Source of the DNA: Aliarcobacter skirrowii CCUG 10374
GTDB taxonomy: Bacteria > Campylobacterota > Campylobacteria > Campylobacterales > Arcobacteraceae
Direction of reading: 5' to 3'
DNA: 64,000 bases
NCBI RefSeq assembly: GCF_003544835.1
Contig: NZ_CP032099.1
Location: 310,001 to 374,000 of the forward strand
The position numbers and the translations under genes are program-made. The notes beneath the pieces were generated by a model. The model was given only the letters and a program-made list of their open reading frames with translations. It searched no databases and was not told the DNA's origin. Positions 8,910 to 17,791 of the stretch are shown here, piece by piece (position 1 is the first letter of the stretch; each line of letters opens with the position of its first letter).

Positions 8910-9000
8910 AGTGAAATAATACTCTTACAAAACTTAAAGTTTGCTATTTTAATGCTACTTTTCTTCCAAAATTTAAAATTTTTCCAAAAGTTTTTTTAAT

Positions 9001-9387
9001 TTAAAGCTCTTTTTTATCAAACTCTTTTGCAAAACCTATTAAATCTTTTCTTTTTAAATCGCCTCTATAAACAATATCTTCAACATTGATATCTTTATTA
9101 TTTAAAACTTTTGGAACTGCATCTGAATTTTCTAAAACTTGCATATGACGGCTAAGCTCTTCTTCACTATAACTCATCTGCATATCAGCAGTTATTACAT
9201 TTGGAATTGCTTCAATGACTTTTAGTTTTTTAAGTTCATCTTCAACATTTTCACCCTCTATTGTAATTATAACTCTTCCTTTCTCATCATGCATATGATA
9301 GTCGCAAACACCTGATTTTTTAAGATTTTCAATCACACTTTCTAAATTTTTTGGTAAAGTTGTTACAACTATACTTGAGATATTCAT
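9001..9387 (-). CDS. napD: NapD, chaperone for nitrate reductase maturation
   Basis: 128 residues. The first 85 match NapD: a small cytoplasmic ferredoxin-like fold that opens MNISSIVVTT and includes GRVIITIEG. NapD binds the Tat signal of NapA and guides cofactor insertion (family knowledge). The C-terminal 40 residues, rich in Lys, Asp and Glu, extend beyond the E. coli protein (87 residues). It is the last gene of the nap operon, 11 bases after napL. Confidence 0.9.
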   Translation of the reverse strand: MNISSIVVTTLPKNLESVIENLKKSGVCDYHMHDEKGRVIITIEGENVEDELKKLKVIEAIPNVITADMQMSYSEEELSRHMQVLENSDAVPKVLNNKDINVEDIVYRGDLKRKDLIGFAKEFDKKEL

Positions 9388-9398
9388 TTTTTCTTCCT

Positions 9399-10346
9399 TT
9401 AATTAAGATTATAAAAATTTATTCTAGAATCATCACTTGAGATAACAATTTGATTCTCATTTAAAAATAGAATTTTTGTTAAAATTGCTCTATTTTCTGT
9501 CAAGATAAATTTATCCTCTTTTGATTCTATGTCAAAAACAACAGCATCATTATTTTCATTAAGTAAGATACAAGCTAGTTTAGAACTAGGACTTAAAGCT
9601 CCTGTATAAACTAAAAAATCAAATGATTTATAAAAAGATTTTTTAGAGTTTGTAAAATAAAAAGATGCTCTTCTATCTTGTCCAGTTCCTAAAATAGTAT
9701 CTTTTTTAATATCAACTTGAAAAACTCTATCTACATTTTGACCTTTAAACTCTTTTAGTTTTTTCAAACTTTTTGATTCAAATTGTGTTATTACACCACT
9801 TTCATCTGTAGTAACAAAACTTTTTTTATCACTGCTTAGAGTAAAATCTGAAAAAGATGATTGAGAAACTTGAGTCTGTTTGAGTATTTTACTGTTTTTT
9901 ATATCATATAAAAATATTTGATTTGATAAAAGTGCATAAATAATATGATTATCATCCAAAAATTTTGCTTTTGCAATAAAAAGTCTATTTTTTGAACTTA
10001 CAATATTGTTTAATTTTCCATTTTCATAAATAAATATATCTCTTCCACCATTTTCTCCTTGAGATAGTATTAATACTTTTTCATTTAAAAAATCAACGCT
10101 ATAAATTTTTGACTCAATAATCTCTTGCATAAAATCTTTAATATTTGGAACTTTTATAGATTGTTGAAACTCTTTTTTGCTTATATCAAAAATATCTACC
10201 TTTCCTTTAGAGCTCGCAATAAATATTCTCTCTTTTTCAACAACAAAATCAGTTGCCATTCCATCAATTTCTAAAAAAAATTCTGGCTTTAACTCTTTTG
10301 AATTTAAAAAGATAACAAGAGTGAAAAATATAAAAAATTTAAACAT
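9399..10346 (-). CDS. napL: NapL, periplasmic beta-propeller-like Nap accessory protein
   Basis: 315 residues with a short N-terminal hydrophobic signal (MFKFFIFFTLVIFLNS) and repeated WD40-like strands of the pattern IFDI, IFLYDIKN and VVFDI. NapL is an accessory protein found mainly in Campylobacterota nap clusters; its biochemical role is not settled. Position between napF and napD fits the napAGHBFLD order. The start overlaps the end of napF by 8 bases, so it is translationally coupled. Confidence 0.85.
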   Translation of the reverse strand: MFKFFIFFTLVIFLNSKELKPEFFLEIDGMATDFVVEKERIFIASSKGKVDIFDISKKEFQQSIKVPNIKDFMQEIIESKIYSVDFLNEKVLILSQGENGGRDIFIYENGKLNNIVSSKNRLFIAKAKFLDDNHIIYALLSNQIFLYDIKNSKILKQTQVSQSSFSDFTLSSDKKSFVTTDESGVITQFESKSLKKLKEFKGQNVDRVFQVDIKKDTILGTGQDRRASFYFTNSKKSFYKSFDFLVYTGALSPSSKLACILLNENNDAVVFDIESKEDKFILTENRAILTKILFLNENQIVISSDDSRINFYNLN

Positions 10347-10818
10347 TTAAAACCTTTATAGAGTTAGTTGGACAAACTTTTATGCAAAATCCACAACTTG
10401 TACAGTTGTCATTTATAATAGGTTTAAAAATACCCTCAAAACTTATTGCATTTTCTAAACAAGGATCTTTGCATGAAAAGCACATAGTTTGATTCCAAGA
10501 TAGACAAGTTTTAGTATCTATTTGAATTTTTGCATCTATATTTGATTTATACTTTATATCTAAAACTTCCATATTGCAAGCTTTTGCACAAAGATCGCAA
10601 TATGTACAACCTGAGTTTGAAAAGTTTAAACTAGGAGTTTGGTCTTCTAAAATATAAATAATATTCTCTTCACAAGCTTCACTACAACTTTTTTCTAAGC
10701 ATTTTATGCAATTTGTGAAAAAAATATCTCTATTTTTATAATAAGGAGGTCTAATAATACTCTCTTGCTCTTTTTTAAAAGGTTTAGCAAGAGAGCTAAA
10801 AAGCTCTCTTCTATTCAT
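10339..10818 (-). CDS. napF: NapF, iron-sulfur protein
   Basis: 159 residues with four Cys clusters: CIKCLEKSC, CTYCDLCAKACN, CLSWNQTMCFSCKDPC and CTSCGFCIKVCP, enough for about three to four [4Fe-4S] centres. NapF is cytoplasmic and is thought to help load iron-sulfur or molybdenum cofactor into NapA (family knowledge). The N-terminus MNRRELFSSL has an Arg pair but no hydrophobic core, so export is unlikely. It starts 2 bases after napB and overlaps napL by 8 bases. Confidence 0.92.
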   Translation of the reverse strand: MNRRELFSSLAKPFKKEQESIIRPPYYKNRDIFFTNCIKCLEKSCSEACEENIIYILEDQTPSLNFSNSGCTYCDLCAKACNMEVLDIKYKSNIDAKIQIDTKTCLSWNQTMCFSCKDPCLENAISFEGIFKPIINDNCTSCGFCIKVCPTNSIKVLNV

Positions 10819-10820
10819 AT

Positions 10821-11432
10821 TTATTTAACGCCTTCTTCTATTACATCAAGTAGATTTGATTTATCATTTAAATCACTACTTCTAAACTCTGTTACAAAAT
10901 TATTCTCAGGTACAATTTCACTTTGAGACTGAGGAGCGTGACAAGCTGAACAGTTAAATCTAGCATTTGATAAGTGATCAAGTGGTTTTACAACAGTTTT
11001 TATATCACTACTATTTTCTACTATTTTTCCATCTCTTTGAAGTTGACCTTTTTTATCTATATTTACATCTTCTCTAAAGTTAGTAAAATGAGATTTTGGA
11101 ATAGCAGTTGCTCCCATAGACTCAGCTAACATTGGATCATGGCACATGATACATTGATTATTATCAATTGTAATTGGAAGCATTCCTTCTACATCGTGAG
11201 AGATCATTGGTGGAGCATTCTCAAAAGCTCTTTTAATTTTTGTACTTGCTCCTGCTGGATCAGTCAAATATTTAGTCTCATCTGATACAACTTTAGTCTC
11301 ATCAAGTAAATCAGCATCTCTTAGTCCAAAACTTTTATTCTCTTGAGATTTAGTTTGACTATTGTCACTATTAAAACAAGCAGTAAAAGTTCCTGCAATA
11401 ATTAAAATTAAAGCAAATTTTACTAATTTCAT
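10821..11432 (-). CDS. napB: NapB, diheme cytochrome c subunit
   Basis: 203 residues with two heme-c motifs, CIMCH and CSACH, plus further His residues for bis-His ligation. NapB passes electrons from NapH/NapG to NapA in the periplasm. The N-terminal signal ends GTFTAC at Cys19 followed by a polar FNSDNS stretch, which looks like a lipobox; most NapB proteins are soluble, so lipid anchoring would be unusual. The start overlaps napH by 4 bases (ATGA). Confidence 0.95.
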   Translation of the reverse strand: MKLVKFALILIIAGTFTACFNSDNSQTKSQENKSFGLRDADLLDETKVVSDETKYLTDPAGASTKIKRAFENAPPMISHDVEGMLPITIDNNQCIMCHDPMLAESMGATAIPKSHFTNFREDVNIDKKGQLQRDGKIVENSSDIKTVVKPLDHLSNARFNCSACHAPQSQSEIVPENNFVTEFRSSDLNDKSNLLDVIEEGVK

Positions 11433-12235
11433 TTTTTCTCCTTTATATATTTTCTTAAATCGAAATTTAGTGCATCATCTTCGCACACTTCTACACATCT
11501 TCCACAATTTGTACACTCATCAACTACAGCTTCACTACTTTTATTTATCATATGTAAAACTTGTATTTCAGGGCATACAACCTTACACTTCATACAGTTT
11601 GTACATCTATTGTGATTATGATGAACCCTTATTAGACTAAATCTTCCAATTAGTGAATAAAATCCACCAAGAGGACAAATATGTCCACACCAACCATTTT
11701 TTAAAACAAACAGATCAAACAAAAATATTACAATTATTGTTGCAAATCCAAATCCAAGTCCAAATATCAAACCTCTATGAACCATTGATACAGGAGAAAT
11801 CAACTCAAAAGCTGCAACGCCCATAAAATAAGAGATTATAAAACTAATTAAAATTAGCCAATATCTTAAATTTCTAGTTGCTGGTTGTTTTTTTTGTACT
11901 TCATCAAATTTCAAAACTCTTCTTAAAAAGTTTGCACTATCTGTAATTATATTTACAGGGCAAACCCAAGAGCAAAACGCTCTTCCTCCAAGAGTAAAGT
12001 AGAAAATTGAAATAATTAAAGCACCCAATGCTATATCAAAAGATATAACTGCTCCTGCAAAAATCATTTGTAAAACTGCAAACGGATCACTTAAAGGAAT
12101 TGTTTCTAAAACCAAAGAGCTACTTAAATTCCCCATTAAATAGTTAATTCCATAAATATTTGCCAAAATATATAAAGCTATAATAGAGAGTTGTGTAAAT
12201 CTTCTAGCAATTAAAAATCTATATTTTTTAATCAT
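11429..12235 (-). CDS. napH: NapH, membrane quinol-oxidising iron-sulfur protein
   Basis: 268 residues: four transmembrane segments, cytoplasmic CxxxCP motifs (CSWVCP and CGHICP, characteristic of NapH/NosR/CcoG-type proteins) and two C-terminal [4Fe-4S] ferredoxin clusters (CTNCMKCKVVCP and CTNCGRCVEVC). With NapG it replaces NapC as the menaquinol dehydrogenase for Nap. There is no napC in this operon, as expected for epsilon-type clusters. It overlaps napG by 8 bases and napB by 4. Confidence 0.95.
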   Translation of the reverse strand: MIKKYRFLIARRFTQLSIIALYILANIYGINYLMGNLSSSLVLETIPLSDPFAVLQMIFAGAVISFDIALGALIISIFYFTLGGRAFCSWVCPVNIITDSANFLRRVLKFDEVQKKQPATRNLRYWLILISFIISYFMGVAAFELISPVSMVHRGLIFGLGFGFATIIVIFLFDLFVLKNGWCGHICPLGGFYSLIGRFSLIRVHHNHNRCTNCMKCKVVCPEIQVLHMINKSSEAVVDECTNCGRCVEVCEDDALNFDLRKYIKEKK

Positions 12236-13034
12236 TTAGTAACTCCTGTGTCCCTTTATTTAATGAGTCAATTGCACTCTCTTTGCTTATGTTTGTTTTT
12301 GTCTTTTCTGATGTTGCATTTTTTAATCTTTGCTCATCTGATTCATCCCAACCTTTTATGTAGTGGTCACCAACTTTTCCAAGTGCAATTTCTCGTGGAA
12401 GTACAAAAATTGCTGGTTTTTCAGTAATACAAGCTTTTTCACAAAGTCCACAACCTGTACAAATATCACTATCTACAACAGGTTTTAAAAATGCATGTTT
12501 ACCTGTTCTTTCATTTTTTTCATATACTATATTTATAGCCTCACCTAAAAGTGGACAAGCTCTATAGCAAGCATCGCATTGAATTCCCCAAAAAGCTACA
12601 CAAGATTTTACGTCTACAACTGCAACTCCCATCTCCATTTGTCTTATCTCAAATGCATTATTTGAATCTTTTACAAGTTTTTCATCAAGTGCATCTGTTG
12701 GACAAATAGGAACACAAGGAATATCAACACACATATAACAAGGAATATCTCTTGGTACAAAATATGGAGTTCCCAAAGGTAAATTATCCCCTGGTTTTGC
12801 CAATTTTAGTGTATCAAAAGGGCATGCCTCTACACAAAGTCCACATTTTATACAAGTAGCCAAAAAGTCATCCTCTTTTAGAGCTGCTGGTGGTCGAAGT
12901 ATTAAGTTACTAGCTTTTACCTCACTTAAATATGCACTCCATGTTAAACTACCAAGAATAACCAGACCAATAGTTCTAGCACTTTTTAGAATAAATTTTC
13001 TTCTATTTTCTTGATAGTTTTCAACTATATTCAT
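12228..13034 (-). CDS. napG: NapG, periplasmic ferredoxin-type quinol dehydrogenase subunit
   Basis: 268 residues with a Tat-like signal (NRRKFILKSA before a hydrophobic run) and four [4Fe-4S] clusters: CIKCGLCVEACP, CYMCVDIPCVPICP, CDACYRACP and CTGCGLCEKAC. It carries electrons from NapH to NapB on the periplasmic side. The acidic, Lys-rich C-terminal 40 residues are poorly conserved. It follows napA by 9 bases and overlaps napH by 8, so it is in the same operon. Confidence 0.95.
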   Translation of the reverse strand: MNIVENYQENRRKFILKSARTIGLVILGSLTWSAYLSEVKASNLILRPPAALKEDDFLATCIKCGLCVEACPFDTLKLAKPGDNLPLGTPYFVPRDIPCYMCVDIPCVPICPTDALDEKLVKDSNNAFEIRQMEMGVAVVDVKSCVAFWGIQCDACYRACPLLGEAINIVYEKNERTGKHAFLKPVVDSDICTGCGLCEKACITEKPAIFVLPREIALGKVGDHYIKGWDESDEQRLKNATSEKTKTNISKESAIDSLNKGTQELLND

Positions 13035-13043
13035 CTTTAATCC

Positions 13044-15854
13044 TTATGCTTTATAAATTTTTACAGCACATTTTTTAAAGTCAGTTTGCCCTGATTGTGG
13101 ACAAGTTGCATCTAAACAAACTTTGTTTATAAATACCTTTTCATCAAACCAAGGAACAAATACTAAACCTCTGCTTGGTCTATTTCTTCCTCTTGTTTCA
13201 ACTCTTGCTTTTACTTTTCCTCTTCTTGATTCAACCCAACAAAGCTCCCCTTGTTTTACACCATACTTATTTGCATCTTCAGGGTGCATATAGCAAAGTG
13301 CTTCTGGAACTGCCCTATAAAGTTCTGGAACTCTCATAGTCATAGTTCCACTATGCCAGTGTTCTAGTACTCTTCCAGTACTAAGCCAAACTGGATACTC
13401 TTCATTTGGAATTTCAGGTGGATCCATATATGGTCTTGCAAATATTTTTGCTTTATTTTTTAGAGATTTTTTAGTTTGATCTTTAACCCCTAGTAAATCA
13501 CCTTGAGCTAACTCTTTTGCTAATGTTCCATAGAAGGCAAAATCACTATTTGGATTTGCTTTTTTTGCATATGGATCATATTTTGTATTAAATCTCCAAG
13601 ATGTCTCTTTCCCATCTACAACTGGCCATTTTAGTCCTCTAACTCTATGATAAGTGTCAAAATCAGCTAAATCGTGAGCATGTCCTCTTCCAAAATTTGC
13701 ATACTCTTCAAATAGATATTTTTGTATAAAGAAACCATAACCTTTCCATGGTTTTCCATCGCTACCTATTACATTTCTATTATCACCAAATGCTTCAGTA
13801 TTGTCATATCCAGCTTGAATTTCATCATTTAAATCAGCTTTGTATGATTTGGCTTTTTCATTTGCAAATAAAATCTCATACATAGTTGTATCTTCATTGT
13901 AGCCCATAGCTTTTGCAGCTTCAATAATACTTGGAAGTTTTAATTCACCTTTTGAACTTTGAACTTCTTGTTCACCCCATAAATCTTTAACTGTAAATCT
14001 TTTTGAAAGTTCAACCCACTGCCATGTATCACTCATAGCATCACCAACAGGAAGAACTTGCTGTCTCCAAAGTTGTGTTCTTCTTTCAGCATTTCCATAT
14101 CCACCCCATTTTTCATAAATCATAGCAGATGGTAGAATTAAATCTGATACTTTTGCACTAATTCCAGGGTATGCTTCGCTTGTAACAATGAAATTATCCA
14201 TCTCTCTAGCTGCTTTTACCCAGTGAGTTGCACTTGCAGTATTTTGCCATGGATTGTTTACATTTACCCAAGCAAATTTAGTATTTCCATCTTCTAAATC
14301 TCTCATAATCTTCATAAAAGTTTGAGTTCCCTTTGGATTTATAGTTCCAAGTGGTACATTCCATGCTTTTTCAGTAATTTCTCTATGTTTTGGATTTTCA
14401 TTCATCATATCAGCTGGAAGTCTATGTGTAAATGTTCCAACTTCTCTTGCTGTTCCACAAGCACTTGGTTGACCAGTTAAACTAAATGCACCACTTCCTG
14501 GTTTTGCCTGTTTATTTAGTAAAAAGTGAACATTATATGAAAGTGTATTTACCCAAGTTCCTCTTGTGTGTTGATTCATTCCCATAGTCCAAAAACTTAC
14601 AACTTTTCTATCTTTTTCAATATACCAGTCAGCAAGTTGTTGAAGTTTTTTCTTAAACTCCTCAATATCCTCATCAGGATCTCCTTTAGAAATTTTTGCA
14701 ACATAATCTAAAGTATAAGGCTCTAAAAACTTTTTATACTCTTCAAAACTAATCTCCCAGTGAGCAAGACCACTATCTTTATTAGTCATTTTATCACCAG
14801 CTTTATATCCATAAGGAGCAAGCGCAGGAGCCTCAGTTTCAGATACAATTTTCTCCATCTCTTTGCTTATAGTTTCCATTTCAGCTTTAGAGTATTTTCC
14901 TTCTTTGATTGATTTTTCATCAGATTTTCTCATTCCATAACCAATATTAACAGGACTTGCTGCAAAAACAATATGCTCTTTTACAAAATCCCAATCAATA
15001 GCTTCTGGACGATTGTAAACAATCTCTCTTGCTATATAGTTCCATAAAGCTAAATCTGTATTTGGAGTAAAGATAATCTCTAAATCAGCAATATCAGATG
15101 TTCTATGTCTATAAGTTGATAGATTTATCACTTTAACTTTCTCTGGATTACTAAGTTTTCTATCTGTAACTCTTGACCATAAAATTGGGTGCATCTCTGC
15201 CATATTTGAACCCCAACAAACAACTGTGTCTGTTAGTTCAATATCATCATAACAACCACTTGGCTCATCAATACCAAATGTTTGATAAAAACCAACAACC
15301 GCACTTGCCATACAGTGTCTTGCATTTGGATCAATTCCGTTTGATCTAAATCCAGCTTTCATCATTTTAAGTGCTGCATAACCTTCCATAATTGTGTATT
15401 GTCCACTTCCAAATACACCAATTCCTTCAGGACCTTTCTCTTTTAAAGCAGCTTTGATATGTTTTTCCATCTCATCAAAAGCTCTTTCCCAAGAAATAGG
15501 TGCAAAGTTACCTTTTTTATCAAATTCACCTTTTTTATTTACTCTTAGCAAAGGAGTTTTAAGTCTATCTGCTCCATACATAATTTTTGCATTAAAGTAC
15601 CCTTTAATACAGTTAAGCCCTCTGTTAACTGGAGCTGCTGGATCACCTTTAACAGCAACAATTTTTCCCTCTTTTGTTGCAAGCATAATTCCACACCCTG
15701 TACCACAAAATCTACAGGCTGCTTTATCCCAACGCCAACCACTCTCAGCAACATTTGCTTGTGCTTTTAAATCTGTTGGTACACTCATACCAATAGCTGC
15801 TGCTGCACTTGCGGCTGCTGAACTTTTTAGAAAATCTCTTCGTGAAAGCGACAT
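13044..15854 (-). CDS. napA: NapA, catalytic subunit of periplasmic nitrate reductase
   Basis: 936 residues, close to Campylobacter NapA. A Tat signal (SRRDFLKSS, cleaved near residue 31) is followed by the [4Fe-4S] ligands Cys47, Cys50, Cys54 and Cys82 and the molybdenum ligand Cys181 (ARHCMAS). The enzyme reduces nitrate to nitrite with a Mo-bis-MGD cofactor. AAGGAG lies upstream of the ATG. It is the first gene of napAGHBFLD; an FNR-type box with matching -10 lies 36-77 bases upstream. moaA for the cofactor is nearby under a similar box. Confidence 0.98.
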   Translation of the reverse strand: MSLSRRDFLKSSAAASAAAAIGMSVPTDLKAQANVAESGWRWDKAACRFCGTGCGIMLATKEGKIVAVKGDPAAPVNRGLNCIKGYFNAKIMYGADRLKTPLLRVNKKGEFDKKGNFAPISWERAFDEMEKHIKAALKEKGPEGIGVFGSGQYTIMEGYAALKMMKAGFRSNGIDPNARHCMASAVVGFYQTFGIDEPSGCYDDIELTDTVVCWGSNMAEMHPILWSRVTDRKLSNPEKVKVINLSTYRHRTSDIADLEIIFTPNTDLALWNYIAREIVYNRPEAIDWDFVKEHIVFAASPVNIGYGMRKSDEKSIKEGKYSKAEMETISKEMEKIVSETEAPALAPYGYKAGDKMTNKDSGLAHWEISFEEYKKFLEPYTLDYVAKISKGDPDEDIEEFKKKLQQLADWYIEKDRKVVSFWTMGMNQHTRGTWVNTLSYNVHFLLNKQAKPGSGAFSLTGQPSACGTAREVGTFTHRLPADMMNENPKHREITEKAWNVPLGTINPKGTQTFMKIMRDLEDGNTKFAWVNVNNPWQNTASATHWVKAAREMDNFIVTSEAYPGISAKVSDLILPSAMIYEKWGGYGNAERRTQLWRQQVLPVGDAMSDTWQWVELSKRFTVKDLWGEQEVQSSKGELKLPSIIEAAKAMGYNEDTTMYEILFANEKAKSYKADLNDEIQAGYDNTEAFGDNRNVIGSDGKPWKGYGFFIQKYLFEEYANFGRGHAHDLADFDTYHRVRGLKWPVVDGKETSWRFNTKYDPYAKKANPNSDFAFYGTLAKELAQGDLLGVKDQTKKSLKNKAKIFARPYMDPPEIPNEEYPVWLSTGRVLEHWHSGTMTMRVPELYRAVPEALCYMHPEDANKYGVKQGELCWVESRRGKVKARVETRGRNRPSRGLVFVPWFDEKVFINKVCLDATCPQSGQTDFKKCAVKIYKA

Positions 15855-15889
15855 CTCTTCTCCTTTGAAATAAATTTATAAACAATAAG

Positions 15890-15931
15890 ATGTTAACGAA
15901 AAAGGTGTGAAGTAGATTTGATGTTAATCAA
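15890..15931 (-). promoter_or_regulatory. FNR/NssR-type nap promoter
   Basis: A perfect TTGAT-N4-ATCAA palindrome occupies 15918-15931. Reading toward napA, 22 bases follow and then TAACAT (15895-15890, 4 of 6 with TATAAT). That is the exact geometry of a class II Crp/Fnr promoter centred at -41.5, with transcription start expected near 15883 and a 28-base leader. Confidence 0.75.
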
Positions 15932-15970
15932 GATTATTTAAGTATTTAAAGAGATATTTATAAAAAAGAG

Positions 15971-16963
15971 TTAATTTTTAACTCTTTTTTCACAAAATAA
16001 TATTATTTTTTCAAGTTCATTTTTTAGTTCGGCTAATCTTTTTGCAGAGTGCAAAAGTTGCTCTTGAGTCTCTATAGCAATATCTTCACTTCTGTTTAGT
16101 TGAAGAGATATCTCACTTTTATTTTGTAACTCATTTATAATTTCATCAAACTCATTTGTGATCTCTTCAAGTTTAACTGAGGCATTTTTAGATTGCTCTA
16201 ATGCACTGTTTGAATCAATTATTGCACTATTTATCTTTTTTAAAAAATTATTTAATACATTGCTAGCATCAACAAACTCATTTTCAGCCTCAATCTCTAT
16301 TGGTTTTAAAGGATTTGCAAAATTTTGCTCCATCGCTTTTTTAGACTCTTTAATAAACTTTAATGCATTTTTTTTCATATTTTTTAATTCTAAAAAGCTA
16401 TAAAGTATTAGAAAGATAATTAAAATTGCAAAAAAATATTGAGTATTTTTTAAAAAATTAACTTTTTTTTCACTATTAATTGTATATAAAGATACTAAAG
16501 CATCTATCTCGTTTAATAATTTTATATTTTTTGAGTATATTAAATCAACAATCTTTTTTAGCTCTATATCTTCTTTATTTTTTTGCAACAAAGATTTAAA
16601 TTGTTCTATATTTTTATAAAAATCATTCCATAAAAATTCAACTTTAAGTAGTTGATTCTCTATTTGAAATGTTGGAATTTTTTTTAGACTATTCTCTCCT
16701 TTTAAGCTATTTAAATTGTATATAAACTCTTTAATACTACTGTTTAGTTCATCTTTTGAAGCAGTTTTGTTTTGATTTAAGTAGAAGATATTTTTTGAAA
16801 TATTTTGAGAAAGCATTCTTTGTTTACCAGCTATATTTATAATTGTTGCATCTTTGTGATTTTTATCATTTAAATATATTGTGGTAGTAACAATACTTAG
16901 CAATAAAAGTGTAAATAAGATTCCAATAATCTTTATTTTTGTGCTAATACTATTTTTTTTCAT
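15971..16963 (-). CDS. Membrane sensor with PilJ/NarX-like nitrate-type domain and no kinase
   Basis: 330 residues: membrane helix 1 (about 11-30), periplasmic helical domain opening with INIAGKQRMLSQNISK (43-57), membrane helix 2 (about 176-193) and a cytoplasmic coiled-coil region to the end. The opening motif is that of PilJ-type sensor domains and resembles the nitrate-binding P-box of NarX/NarQ. No histidine kinase, GGDEF or chemotaxis signalling hairpin can be found in the cytoplasmic part. The start overlaps the stop of the Crp/Fnr-type gene by 4 bases, and the gene ends just before the nap promoter. It may signal nitrate through that regulator or an unlinked partner; this is inference. 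Confidence 0.75.
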   Translation of the reverse strand: MKKNSISTKIKIIGILFTLLLLSIVTTTIYLNDKNHKDATIINIAGKQRMLSQNISKNIFYLNQNKTASKDELNSSIKEFIYNLNSLKGENSLKKIPTFQIENQLLKVEFLWNDFYKNIEQFKSLLQKNKEDIELKKIVDLIYSKNIKLLNEIDALVSLYTINSEKKVNFLKNTQYFFAILIIFLILYSFLELKNMKKNALKFIKESKKAMEQNFANPLKPIEIEAENEFVDASNVLNNFLKKINSAIIDSNSALEQSKNASVKLEEITNEFDEIINELQNKSEISLQLNRSEDIAIETQEQLLHSAKRLAELKNELEKIILFCEKRVKN

Positions 16964-17625
16964 TCTCCTACTCCTTTAAAAATTGAATTTAATGCTATTT
17001 TATCTTTAATCTCTATTTTTTGATTCTCTATTTCAATAATTCCATCTCTTGATAACTTCTTTAAAACTCTAGAGAGAGTTTCAGGTTGAATGTGTAACAT
17101 AAAACTCACATCTTGTCTTTTTAAGCTATTAAACATTTTTAAATCGCTAGATATCATGAATGCAACTTTTGCAGTTGCATCAAATACAAGCTCTCTATTT
17201 ATTAAACATTGAAGTTTATGATTTTTTTTAAAAAGAGCTTCTACTAACTCATTTACTAATAAATTTTTATCAAAAAAATGCTCTTTTAATTTTTTGAAAT
17301 TAATAAATAGTACTATTGAATCCTCAACAAAAGATGCATTAGAAAAACAGTTTATTTCAGTGTTACTTATAGAGCTTAGTTCACTCACTAAAGAGTCTTC
17401 ATAGATATGATATAGAAAAATTTCATTATCAAATTTATCATATTTATAAACTTTTATCATTCCAGAAACCAAAAAAATAATATTGTTATTTAAATCAGTT
17501 TCATAAAAAAGAATAGACTCTTTTTTATATTTTGATATAAAAGAGAAAGATGATAAAAGTTCAAGATTTTTTTCATCTAAGTTTTTAAAAAAGCTTAAAT
17601 TTCCAAGGCTTTCAAAAAGTGTCAT
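16960..17625 (-). CDS. Crp/Fnr-family regulator, NssR-like
   Basis: 221 residues: N-terminal cyclic-nucleotide-binding-type beta barrel (about 15-120), long dimer helix and C-terminal winged HTH with recognition helix QPETLSRVLKKL. The E-xx-S-R pattern in that helix is what FNR/NssR-type proteins use to read TTGAT-N4-ATCAA, the sequence found before napA and moaA. The FNR-type N-terminal Cys cluster is absent, so it is not an oxygen-labile [4Fe-4S] FNR; it is closer to NssR/DNR nitrosative or nitrogen-oxide regulators. It is divergent from moaA and coupled to the PilJ-like sensor gene. Control of nap is likely but inferred. Confidence 0.82.
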   Translation of the reverse strand: MTLFESLGNLSFFKNLDEKNLELLSSFSFISKYKKESILFYETDLNNNIIFLVSGMIKVYKYDKFDNEIFLYHIYEDSLVSELSSISNTEINCFSNASFVEDSIVLFINFKKLKEHFFDKNLLVNELVEALFKKNHKLQCLINRELVFDATAKVAFMISSDLKMFNSLKRQDVSFMLHIQPETLSRVLKKLSRDGIIEIENQKIEIKDKIALNSIFKGVGE

Positions 17626-17723
17626 AAAAATCCCTCAAATGTTTTGTTTAAGTGATTGTATATTATGCTTGTAAAAATATTAATTAAATTATTTAAGTTT
17701 TTGAATAATTAAAATTAAAAGTA

Positions 17724-17765
17724 TTGATAAAAGTCAAAGAGTATTATATTTTAAGAAGATAGAAT
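17724..17765 (+). promoter_or_regulatory. FNR/NssR-type moaA promoter
   Basis: TTGAT-AAAA-GTCAA (17724-17737) matches the FNR palindrome at 9 of 10 specified bases. After exactly 22 bases comes TAGAAT (17760-17765, 5 of 6 with TATAAT), the same class II spacing as at napA. Transcription would start near 17772, giving a 20-base leader. The site also lies upstream of the divergent Crp/Fnr gene and might feed back on it. Confidence 0.65.
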
Positions 17766-17791
17766 ATTTAATAAAAAAAATAAGGTTTTGT

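Larger units (their letters stand above)
8672..9000. other. Gap between convergent serS and napD, no coding region
   Basis: These 329 bases contain no credible open reading frame. They hold five hairpins: 8689-8719, 8748-8774, 8780-8819, 8848-8880 and 8881-8904. The one at 8748-8774 looks like a minus-strand terminator. The density of stems is far above other gaps in the window and suggests a structured RNA or an elaborate 3' region of the nap transcript. Confidence 0.6.

Noticed and set aside
8672-9000. tmRNA, RNase P RNA or SRP RNA in the hairpin-rich gap
   Set aside because: None of the conserved core words of these RNAs was found on either strand.
15394-15873. Plus-strand frame at the napA 5' end
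   Set aside because: Antisense to the Tat signal and Fe-S motifs of napA.
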